From a virus, in the IMG/VR virus record IMGVR_UViG_3300037189_026311, positions 1 through 42,997 of that record: 42,997 nucleotides of DNA; one strand, 5' to 3'. A program made the position numbers and the translations under genes. Position 1 is the stretch's first letter. Each line of letters begins with the position of its first letter. Shown in pieces: positions 12,578 through 19,646 of this stretch. Below the pieces are notes generated by a model. It was not told where the DNA came from. It worked only from the letters and a program-made list of their open reading frames with translations, and did no database searches.

Positions 12578-12900
12578 TAACGTCTCCCTCTCTCCCTCTT
12601 TGCATTGTCTATTTGAGTTTGAATTTTTTGATATTTGTCATGACCTAAAAGATCAGAGTATACCTTTTCAGATTTAGACATTTCACTCTTGAGTTTATTT
12701 ACTTCTCCAGGAAGAGAGGCTTTAAATTCATCATCTGTTAATGACATAATTCCTTTACCTGAACCACCAGAAATTAAACGTTTAACTTCGACTTCATTTC
12801 CTTTTTCTTTACACATAGGACAATGGTCTAATTTAATCATAATAGAGTGAAATTCTTCAAACTCTCCACAGACCGGACATTCATATTCGTAATGAGGCAT
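12577..12900 (-). CDS. FmdB-type zinc-ribbon protein with C-terminal helical tail (107 aa)
   Basis: The 107-residue product starts MPHYEYECPVCGEFEEFHSI, with CxxC at residues 8-11 and CPMC at 28-31, followed by VKRLISGGSGKG. This is the same FmdB-type ribbon as the next gene but with a further 60 residues of charged helix ending NAKRERGRR, whose basic tail could touch nucleic acid. The two genes look like a duplication. They share one base at the stop/start. The position in a replication transcript suggests a nucleic-acid or transcription role, not shown. Confidence 0.8.
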   Translation of the reverse strand: MPHYEYECPVCGEFEEFHSIMIKLDHCPMCKEKGNEVEVKRLISGGSGKGIMSLTDDEFKASLPGEVNKLKSEMSKSEKVYSDLLGHDKYQKIQTQIDNAKRERGRR

Positions 12901-13109
12901 TATTCTTCCTTTTTATCTTCTTCTGGAGACGCTTCAACAATTAATTTTTTATCAATTATTCTAAATTCTAAATCAGATGAGGTCCAATTTTTCTTTAGCT
13001 CTTCCTTATACTTTGGATCGGTGATTTCGAAGACGATATAAAGCTTCCCGGAATTTGATTCGTATTCCATTCGGCTTGCTTCGGCAATGACTTTTTCATC
13101 AGATTTCAT
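12900..13109 (-). CDS. Unknown small protein (69 aa)
   Basis: This 69-residue protein begins MKSDEKVIAEASRMEYESN and has a beta-rich middle (GKLYIVFEITDP and LEFRIIDKKLIVEASP) with an acidic Lys/Glu tail (EEDKKEE). No family is recognised. It overlaps the following zinc-ribbon gene by one base and lies ten bases after the DnaB-like gene. It is probably part of the replication transcript. Confidence 0.65.
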   Translation of the reverse strand: MKSDEKVIAEASRMEYESNSGKLYIVFEITDPKYKEELKKNWTSSDLEFRIIDKKLIVEASPEEDKKEE

Positions 13110-13119
13110 ATATAAATCC

Positions 13120-14553
13120 CTAAATATCCATATCTTCTATCTTAGCAGAGATATCATCATAATCTGTGAATTCAAAGCCCGTATCTTCATCTCCTGGTCC
13201 TGGATCATCTAAAAGAGAAGCACAACTTAAATTCTTAATAAGCTTTCCTTTAGTCTGCCCACCATCACGACATTTAATAATGAAATATTCCATATCAGGA
13301 TATGATTTTTCATTGGGTCTTGTTCCAATTTGGATACCAATATTGGCATGATGCATAATCAAAGCAGACCGACCAATTCGATGCATGCCAACTCTTTCTT
13401 CAGCATCCTTTGAAGGCTTAACCCGATTCAATTGAACGGCGGATAAACCAATCAAATTATGAGCCCGAACCAATTCATGAAGCTTTCCGGCAATTGTGCC
13501 TAGTTTAAGCCAATCATCCTCTTTACTATCTTCATCATCCATGATTCCAAGATAATCGACAACAATAATTTGAGGATTAAACTTTAGCTTTGCTTCCTCG
13601 AAAAGGATTTCAATTCTTTCAGCCGAGCAGCCTCGTGGAATATCAATGATTTCAAATTCATATGGGAAATTGTGAATAAACTGCATCGTCTTCTTAAGCT
13701 TATTACGATCATCAACAGAAAGTCTTAATTGTCCTTCTTTGCCGACAGGATTACGAATGAGCTTAGAATTAACTCCTGAGAGTCGTGACAAGACACGATT
13801 CCGACAAGGTTTAAATGGCATCTCTAATGAGAAATAAAGAACATTGCATCCTTCTGTAAAGTTACTTACCATATCTAAAGTGTTTTGCTGCATCCACATT
13901 TGAATTGCCATGTTCATTAAAAACATGGACTTACCAGCACCAGATTCTCCACCAATAAGAAGAAGCTCGCCTTCTCTTAAACCATCTGTTACAGAATCAA
14001 GAGCTGAATAACCTGTTAAAATTCCACGATCAAACTTTGGATCTTTTAATTTAGCGTTGAATTCTTCTTTGAATTCTGGGAGTGCGTCTTTAAGAGTTTT
14101 TCGATCATAAGCCTTAGTTTGATTGATAGACTTGACATTGCTAACCGTCTTCTGAATGTTAGAAATAGTCTGATTAATATCCGCCTTTTCAAAATCTATT
14201 TTAGATAGAGAATCGTTGAGTAATGATATTTGTTTTTGCTGATATCTTTTCTTAATCTTATCTAAATCAAATTTGTATTCTTTATCATTATAAGAATGAT
14301 CTTCTAATATTTTAAAGATGTTATTAACATACTCTATGACTTTATCATTTTTGCCTTGAGCAAGCTTTTCGACAATGACTCTTTGAGTTGGAATCTCTTT
14401 GTAGACCTTGGTATAATTGACAACAAGATTGGCGAAGTTCCAGAGATCGGGTTCAAAGATGTTGGTATTGCATTCTGTGGAAAATTCAATTGCATTTCTC
14501 TTATGGGTCAAGAGAACCTTAAGAATATTAAGGTCAAGATTAGAGTAACTCAT
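13120..14553 (-). CDS. dnaB: Replicative DNA helicase, DnaB-like
   Basis: The 477-residue product is a DnaB/gp41-type helicase that unwinds DNA ahead of the phage fork as a hexamer. The N-terminal helical domain covers about residues 1-140, and the RecA-like ATPase domain follows. Walker A is GGESGAGKS (201-209), the catalytic Glu is in YFSLEM (Glu244), Walker B is IIVVDYLGIM (Asp333), and the H3 glutamine is in SAVQLNR (Gln374). RDGGQTKG near 429-436 fits the arginine-finger region. The C-terminus is acidic. It overlaps the DnaC-like loader gene by four bases (ATGA), a classical helicase/loader pairing. Confidence 0.93.
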   Translation of the reverse strand: MSYSNLDLNILKVLLTHKRNAIEFSTECNTNIFEPDLWNFANLVVNYTKVYKEIPTQRVIVEKLAQGKNDKVIEYVNNIFKILEDHSYNDKEYKFDLDKIKKRYQQKQISLLNDSLSKIDFEKADINQTISNIQKTVSNVKSINQTKAYDRKTLKDALPEFKEEFNAKLKDPKFDRGILTGYSALDSVTDGLREGELLLIGGESGAGKSMFLMNMAIQMWMQQNTLDMVSNFTEGCNVLYFSLEMPFKPCRNRVLSRLSGVNSKLIRNPVGKEGQLRLSVDDRNKLKKTMQFIHNFPYEFEIIDIPRGCSAERIEILFEEAKLKFNPQIIVVDYLGIMDDEDSKEDDWLKLGTIAGKLHELVRAHNLIGLSAVQLNRVKPSKDAEERVGMHRIGRSALIMHHANIGIQIGTRPNEKSYPDMEYFIIKCRDGGQTKGKLIKNLSCASLLDDPGPGDEDTGFEFTDYDDISAKIEDMDI

Positions 14554-15299
14554 TCTTTATTTTTCTTTCTAAAATCTTCTCCAAAAACAACAACCTCTTC
14601 TAAATTACCTTCTATGAGAGATTGAATAGAAGACTTCATGGGTCCAGAAAATGATTCAGCTATATTTGGACTATTAGTCGCCATTAAGGTAGGAAGCTTA
14701 TTCTGAGTCCTGGTCCTAAAAATGGACTCCAATGTCCTGGCGTAAAGATCAACTGAACTAGTTGTAGAAGTGAATTTCGGATCAAATTCATCGATGACCA
14801 AGAAATCGACCATGGTTAGCTCCCGCCGTGCCAGGTATTTATTTTCATTGTCAGATTGAACTAGAACATTGACAACGTCAGAGAGAGTTGTGTAAAGACA
14901 TGTATATCCTTTCTGACATGCTTTTTTTAATATACAGCAATTAGAAAAAGTTTTTCCAAGACCATGGGACCCGGCAAAACATATAGAAGTTCCTTTTAAA
15001 TAATGTTTCTTTAAATCAGATGTTAATTCATTATATTTTGTTAAAAGAATTTTATTTCCTTCGAAATCTTTCTCCATCTTTAAATTCCAATAATCAACCG
15101 GAATATTTGCCTCCTTATATCGATTGAAAGCGACATGAGTCACGACGCATTTAGGACATAAGTTATCGAAACTATTATCATTTACGATAAACTTATCTTT
15201 ACAGGTACCACAAGATTGTACGACTTCTAAGAGTTGATTATGAAGTTTCTTTTCCGGAATGGTATTTAAAGCTCTACTTCTTGAAAAGTCCGTGTTCAT
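14550..15299 (-). CDS. dnaC: DnaC-like helicase loader ATPase
   Basis: The 249-residue product is an AAA+ protein of the DnaC/DnaI type, which loads the replicative helicase on DNA. A zinc ribbon lies near the N-terminus (Cys30, Cys33, Cys48, Cys51), as in DnaI-type loaders. The ATPase core has Walker A GSHGLGKT (110-117), Walker B LVIDEFD (Asp170, Glu171) and a sensor-1 asparagine in MATNS (Asn209). The ATG is preceded by AAAGGAAATT, a good ribosome site, which supports the 26-base overlap with the upstream gene. Its partner is the DnaB-like helicase directly downstream. Confidence 0.88.
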   Translation of the reverse strand: MNTDFSRSRALNTIPEKKLHNQLLEVVQSCGTCKDKFIVNDNSFDNLCPKCVVTHVAFNRYKEANIPVDYWNLKMEKDFEGNKILLTKYNELTSDLKKHYLKGTSICFAGSHGLGKTFSNCCILKKACQKGYTCLYTTLSDVVNVLVQSDNENKYLARRELTMVDFLVIDEFDPKFTSTTSSVDLYARTLESIFRTRTQNKLPTLMATNSPNIAESFSGPMKSSIQSLIEGNLEEVVVFGEDFRKKNKE

Positions 15300-15696
15300 A
15301 ATTTCCTTTATTTGGAAGCCCGCAAAAGTTGTGCTCCCTTAATTTTGCTTGCTCTATTTTTTTCTCTTGCTCAATCATTGCTTGTTTAAGCTGAGCCAGA
15401 TTTTTCATTCTGAGATTATCTTCAATATTCTGACTGGGCTTTTTTACCTCTTCATTAAAAGAAGACTTAATCTCTTTCAACTCTTCCTGCAATTGTTTTT
15501 GAGGTTTTAGAATGCTTGGATTTAACAAGATTTTAAATGCCATAACATCTTGGTCTGTATTCTGAATAACGAAATAAGTTAAACTATCAATTGATTTTAA
15601 AACTGATTTTTTATCAGACCAAGATTCAACATATCCTTCCGATTGAAGACCATTTTTAAATATAATGATAACATATTGATTTTTTTCTGGGTTCAT
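15274..15696 (-). CDS. Unknown protein, beta N-terminus and coiled-coil C-terminus (140 aa)
   Basis: This 140-residue protein has a beta-rich N-terminal part (QYVIIIFKNGLQSEGYVESW) and from about residue 65 a long charged helix (KQLQEELKEIKSSFNEEVKK, and later MIEQEKKIEQAKLREHNF) likely to form a coiled coil. It lies between a helicase-loader gene and an unknown gene, overlapping both. No family recognised. Its place suggests a helper of replication, but no motif shows it. Confidence 0.68.
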   Translation of the reverse strand: MNPEKNQYVIIIFKNGLQSEGYVESWSDKKSVLKSIDSLTYFVIQNTDQDVMAFKILLNPSILKPQKQLQEELKEIKSSFNEEVKKPSQNIEDNLRMKNLAQLKQAMIEQEKKIEQAKLREHNFCGLPNKGNYEHGLFKK

Positions 15697-16304
15697 GTAA
15701 TCCTGCTTAAAATGTTAAAATCAAAACCTGAATTCTTAAGATTGCTTAATGCCATAGTTAATTCAGGACTCATATCTTCGGCGTTTTTATCCATTGACTT
15801 ATGAATAAAAGCTAAATCTCCATAAGTATTAATGTAATTAATATTACAAAAATGAGATTTGATATTGGGCGGAAGAGAAGTTCCTCGCTCCAATTTAGTT
15901 AATGTTGTCTCATTAGAAGGAAGAAGAACATTAAACTTATAGTTATTGAGAAGCTCTTCCGAAGTCATAAAGGAAATCGAGGTTAACCTTCTCTTACTTG
16001 TTTCCGCTTTCGTTTTAAATGCCCAGTCTATGTATTGACGAAGGATGGTTGGGTCTGAGGTTAAGCGAAGAGCAAGACGTTTAATTTGAAAGATTTCAAA
16101 GGATTTCGCGGGGCTTGGAGTATTGAACTTGAATTGGTATTTGACTTGATAAAAGTCAAAATACTTTTTCGCAAAGTAAGCGATAAGGTGAACCGGCTTC
16201 CAATCAACCGTTGGAGTAGTTTCAATTTCTTTGAATTTATCAAAGAATTTTTTATACTTATCATTAAGTGGTTCATTAAATGAACCAAACTCATTGTCAA
16301 TCAT
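15693..16304 (-). CDS. Unknown protein in replication cluster (203 aa)
   Basis: This 203-residue, mostly helical protein begins MIDNEFGSFNEPLNDKYKKF. It has a notable basic/aromatic section (DWKPVHLIAYFAKKYFDFYQ) and a central segment FEIFQIKRLALRLTSDPTIL. No known motif. It overlaps the SF2 helicase gene by four bases upstream and the 140-residue gene by four downstream, so the block helicase - this - 140 aa - loader - DnaB is translationally chained. Proteins of this size and place are sometimes recombination mediators or helicase partners; I cannot say which, if any, applies. Confidence 0.68.
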   Translation of the reverse strand: MIDNEFGSFNEPLNDKYKKFFDKFKEIETTPTVDWKPVHLIAYFAKKYFDFYQVKYQFKFNTPSPAKSFEIFQIKRLALRLTSDPTILRQYIDWAFKTKAETSKRRLTSISFMTSEELLNNYKFNVLLPSNETTLTKLERGTSLPPNIKSHFCNINYINTYGDLAFIHKSMDKNAEDMSPELTMALSNLKNSGFDFNILSRIT

Positions 16305-18214
16305 GAAAGTTCTCGTTTCAAATCATTTGGAATTAAAAGTTTAAAGCCGGTTTCAGATGAATATATCCGATGCCGCTTTTTTGAATGTTTTTTTAGAAAC
16401 CTGACATCATCAAAAAAATCAACGATGGCTGCAAATTTCTTGCCTGGAAATTTTCGAATAACTCGCCCTATTCTTTGAAGGGTTCTAATGCTGCTTTTCC
16501 CACCACCAGCTAAAACAAGCGCAGAAAGAGTTGGAATGTCAACGCCAATATCCAAAACAGTGCTAGCCAAAATTAAGTTAGATCTTTTATTAATTAAATT
16601 ATCTTTCGCTTCACTTCTATCTTTTAATGAATCTTTACCAGATAGATATTCAAATGGGATATTTGAATCTTCAAACATCTCTTTCAAGATCTTTCCATGA
16701 GCAAGATTTTTAAAAAGAACTAATGTTTGATAGTTTTTAGACAGAAGAGATTTGACCTCGTTAAATATGATTTTATTTCTAATTTCGTTTTGAACGATGT
16801 ATTCTTTATAAACGGTTGGGTAGGTGTCTCCTCCGCTTCCTATATAGGTCTTCGGAACTCTTGTGAATTTAATCAGCGGCTGCGCCAAGAAACCTTTCTC
16901 AATTAATTCGGATGCGGAAACATTAACAATTTGCTCGCCCAAAATGCCATTAATTAAAAAATCTGCGCCATCATCTCGAAATGGAGTTCCTGAAAAACCA
17001 TATATGTTTTCAGGATCTATTTTCTTTAATATAGCCGCAATTGTATTAGTTGTACAGACATGTGACTCATCGAAAATATTTAATTTAGTTTCTTTTAACA
17101 TCTTAATAATGTTTTGAGATTGTATTTCAGAAGGAGCTATTTCTTTTTGAAGCTCATCATCATCTAAAGTAACAGGAGTTGCTTTCTTGGTGCTCTTGTC
17201 TCGGAGCGCCGCTGCAATGGTCCAGATGCTCGCTATGTTAATTCTGTGAATTTCGCAGCGCCCGTTCCCAATGAAGCCAATCGGCTCATCAAAAAGCTTG
17301 CTATACAAATCGTGAAATTGTTGGAGTAGATCTAGCCCAATGACATAGATAATTGTTGGTTTATTAAAGTGAGCAGCTACCAATGCAGTACAAACCGACT
17401 TGCCTGATCCAGTGCAAGCTCTAATAATTCCTTTCCTAGAATTTATTGCAGCTTGAACAATTCGCTCCTGATAATCTCTTGGAACCATCCCAAGCTCTTC
17501 TAGTCTTTTGCTTAAATCAATTGGTGGATATGAAACAATTTCTTTTCTATTATCAACAATAGAGAATTCAATTTCATTATTATTTAAGAATTCTTTTACT
17601 TTATCTAAAAGACCCAGCAAAAAGTTACCATTCTTATCTAACAAATAAGTAATTCCATTCCAACCATTTCTAAAAGCAGGGGTAAATTCAATCCCCTCAG
17701 TTTTATAAGAGAGAAACGTCCTTAGCTTATTAAATAATTTAGGATCAATAGTAATTTGAGCGTATTTATTATTTAATATACTTATCTTTGTCTTCGGCTT
17801 ATAAGTATCCAAAAATTCTTGTTCGGAAATTAAAGCGATATTATATTGAGATAATGAATCTAATTTTGATTGAGGTATTGATCCATATAAATAAACTGTA
17901 TTTGTTTCTTGATCAAAACCATCAACAAATATTTGATTTAATAATACATTTCTAGCCTTAACTTTTAAATCATCTAACCAAAGAGACTCATTAGAGTTCT
18001 TCTTTAAACAAGAAAGGCATCCGCCAAATTCACTTTTTAAATGAGAAGTAGGAGTAACCTCAAAAGACCCATGTTTATGACAAACTGCTTTAAACTTGGT
18101 TGTCTGATTAACATAAACCGCTTCTGAATAATCGAACTTATCTCCATGATACTCTTGACATTTTTTTATAAATTCTGGAGTGGTTAGCTTTGATTTGGGA
18201 GGCGTAGGAGGCAT
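16301..18214 (-). CDS. SF2 DNA helicase (UvsW-like) with an N-terminal DUF723-like zinc module
   Basis: The 637-residue product is a superfamily 2 helicase. The core holds a Q-like motif (PRDYQER, 245-251), Walker A TGSGKS (268-273), motif II DESH (382-385), motif III SGTP (408-411), and motif VI QRIGRVIRK (580-588), as in UvsW-like phage helicases that remodel forks and recombination intermediates. The first 70 residues are a separate module: FIKKCQEYHGDKFDYS, then CHKHGSFEV and GGCLSC (Cys45, His46, His48, Cys66, Cys69). This pattern is the DUF723-like zinc domain usually found in homing-endonuclease-related phage proteins. The fusion is unusual. A terminator lies upstream, so the gene heads its own transcript. 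Confidence 0.88.
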   Translation of the reverse strand: MPPTPPKSKLTTPEFIKKCQEYHGDKFDYSEAVYVNQTTKFKAVCHKHGSFEVTPTSHLKSEFGGCLSCLKKNSNESLWLDDLKVKARNVLLNQIFVDGFDQETNTVYLYGSIPQSKLDSLSQYNIALISEQEFLDTYKPKTKISILNNKYAQITIDPKLFNKLRTFLSYKTEGIEFTPAFRNGWNGITYLLDKNGNFLLGLLDKVKEFLNNNEIEFSIVDNRKEIVSYPPIDLSKRLEELGMVPRDYQERIVQAAINSRKGIIRACTGSGKSVCTALVAAHFNKPTIIYVIGLDLLQQFHDLYSKLFDEPIGFIGNGRCEIHRINIASIWTIAAALRDKSTKKATPVTLDDDELQKEIAPSEIQSQNIIKMLKETKLNIFDESHVCTTNTIAAILKKIDPENIYGFSGTPFRDDGADFLINGILGEQIVNVSASELIEKGFLAQPLIKFTRVPKTYIGSGGDTYPTVYKEYIVQNEIRNKIIFNEVKSLLSKNYQTLVLFKNLAHGKILKEMFEDSNIPFEYLSGKDSLKDRSEAKDNLINKRSNLILASTVLDIGVDIPTLSALVLAGGGKSSIRTLQRIGRVIRKFPGKKFAAIVDFFDDVRFLKKHSKKRHRIYSSETGFKLLIPNDLKRELS

Positions 18215-18239
18215 ACATCAAATATATCAAATGAATTAA

Positions 18240-18265
18240 GGCAGGAGAAAGTTAATCCTCCTGCC
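18240..18265 (-). terminator. Hairpin terminator after the tubulin-like gene
   Basis: GGCAGGAG and CTCCTGCC form a perfect eight-base-pair, GC-rich stem with a ten-base loop. On the minus strand it lies 23 bases after the tubulin-like stop and is followed by TTAATTCATTTGATATATT, only partly T-rich. It probably ends or weakens the transcript before the helicase gene. Confidence 0.6.
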
Positions 18266-18288
18266 CATTCATTATCTTTATTCTTTAA

Positions 18289-19620
18289 TTACTTACGTCG
18301 ATCAACAACAACATTCTTCGTCAATTTGCCGAATGCTGAGGACTTCGTCGCAATCTTATCCTTAATCTTCTGAACCGCTGAAACCGTTTCATTCGTCCCA
18401 GTATCCAATGACAAGGTCAAATTTCGACCATCATCTTTAACCTTGGACCGTTGCTGAAGATCTTTCGTCTCTTCTTTTAACTGCTCAACCCGAGAAACTG
18501 GAAGTCCCATTCCAGTAAAGAATGAATAAACCTTAACAACGTTCTCTGGACTATCAACCGTATAGACTCCCTTGAAAACTCCCTTGGGATTTCCACATTG
18601 GTCATTAATTATACTCATAGCATAATTGACGCTAGAGCTTGGAATATCTTTCCAAACATTAGCATTTGCAGTAATAATGACTCCAACATACTTGGACTGC
18701 TTGAGATCGAATCCGCTTGCTAAGAGATTTGAATTAAGATTATCAATCACGGCTTCTGCAATCGCCGTATCTTCTTTATAATTAGAAATAGTCATCTCTC
18801 CGTAGACAGATAAACCATCCCCATCAATAAACAACTTAGCGAATTCTGAAGAGTCTAATGGCTTAACACTAGACGGAGCGGCAGACAAGGTATTGAAAAT
18901 ATCAATCGGTCCAACGATTGCTTTATTGGCAATATCATAAAAATCCATCTGACTAACATTATGATAGATAGCTTCAATCTTAGCATTGTCAACGCAAATA
19001 AGATTAGAAACCTTTTTGCTTTTAGTTAAAGATGCTAGCTTTGAAAGCGTTTCTAATGCGTTGCTCTTCGTCTGAGAGTCTTCCGTATCCATTGGAAGAA
19101 CGGTAATAACAACCAAAGGCTTTCCAGTTTCTGCTAGAATATCTACCATTGTCTCGCAAGAACCTGCGCCTGAACCACCGCCTAAAGATAGGCATAGAAC
19201 ATTGACTTGGCTCTCAGAGAGCTTATCATCAACCAATTGCTTAATCTCTTCTCGATGAGATTCTGCGGCATCTCGACCTATTTCTAGTTCTTTAGCAGCG
19301 CCGCCTAATCCATGCTGGAGAAAAAGTTTATTAGAATCTGGAACATTAATGAATTTAAGGTCCTGCATGGCAGTGTTAACGACAACTGCTTCATAGCCTA
19401 ATGAATATAAAGCTTGAGCTAAATTACCACCTGCTTGCCCGGAGCCTAGGACCCCTAGGACAAGACTTCTATCTTTTTTCGCAACGATTTTTGCAGCCAT
19501 TTTTTGTTCCATATTTTGTTTGTTTTGATTTTTTGCTTTAAGGGCGGCTAATTTGCCATCATCTAAATCATCAATGATTTCTTCTGGAACGCCCATTTCT
19601 GTTGTTGATTTTGCCGTCAT
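18289..19620 (-). CDS. Tubulin/FtsZ-family GTPase
   Basis: The 443-residue product has the marks of the tubulin/FtsZ superfamily, GTP-driven filament proteins. The first glycine-rich loop is VLGSGQAGGN (57-66), the tubulin signature is LGGGSGAGS (146-154), and the T7 synergy loop is QMDFYD (224-229), where Asp226 and Asp229 match the FtsZ NLDFAD acids needed for GTP hydrolysis across subunits. An N-terminal tail of about 50 residues is charged and probably disordered, and the C-terminus is basic (VVVDRRK) with no FtsZ-type C-terminal peptide. Length falls between PhuZ (about 320) and TubZ (about 480). It may position or segregate phage DNA; the subfamily cannot be told by eye. Confidence 0.88.
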   Translation of the reverse strand: MTAKSTTEMGVPEEIIDDLDDGKLAALKAKNQNKQNMEQKMAAKIVAKKDRSLVLGVLGSGQAGGNLAQALYSLGYEAVVVNTAMQDLKFINVPDSNKLFLQHGLGGAAKELEIGRDAAESHREEIKQLVDDKLSESQVNVLCLSLGGGSGAGSCETMVDILAETGKPLVVITVLPMDTEDSQTKSNALETLSKLASLTKSKKVSNLICVDNAKIEAIYHNVSQMDFYDIANKAIVGPIDIFNTLSAAPSSVKPLDSSEFAKLFIDGDGLSVYGEMTISNYKEDTAIAEAVIDNLNSNLLASGFDLKQSKYVGVIITANANVWKDIPSSSVNYAMSIINDQCGNPKGVFKGVYTVDSPENVVKVYSFFTGMGLPVSRVEQLKEETKDLQQRSKVKDDGRNLTLSLDTGTNETVSAVQKIKDKIATKSSAFGKLTKNVVVDRRK

Positions 19621-19646
19621 CTTTTATCCTTAATCTTCATATATCA

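Noticed and set aside
18289-19620. Calling the tubulin-like protein PhuZ and claiming a phage nucleus
   Set aside because: The signatures fit the superfamily, but length and termini do not single out PhuZ, and no shell protein is seen here.
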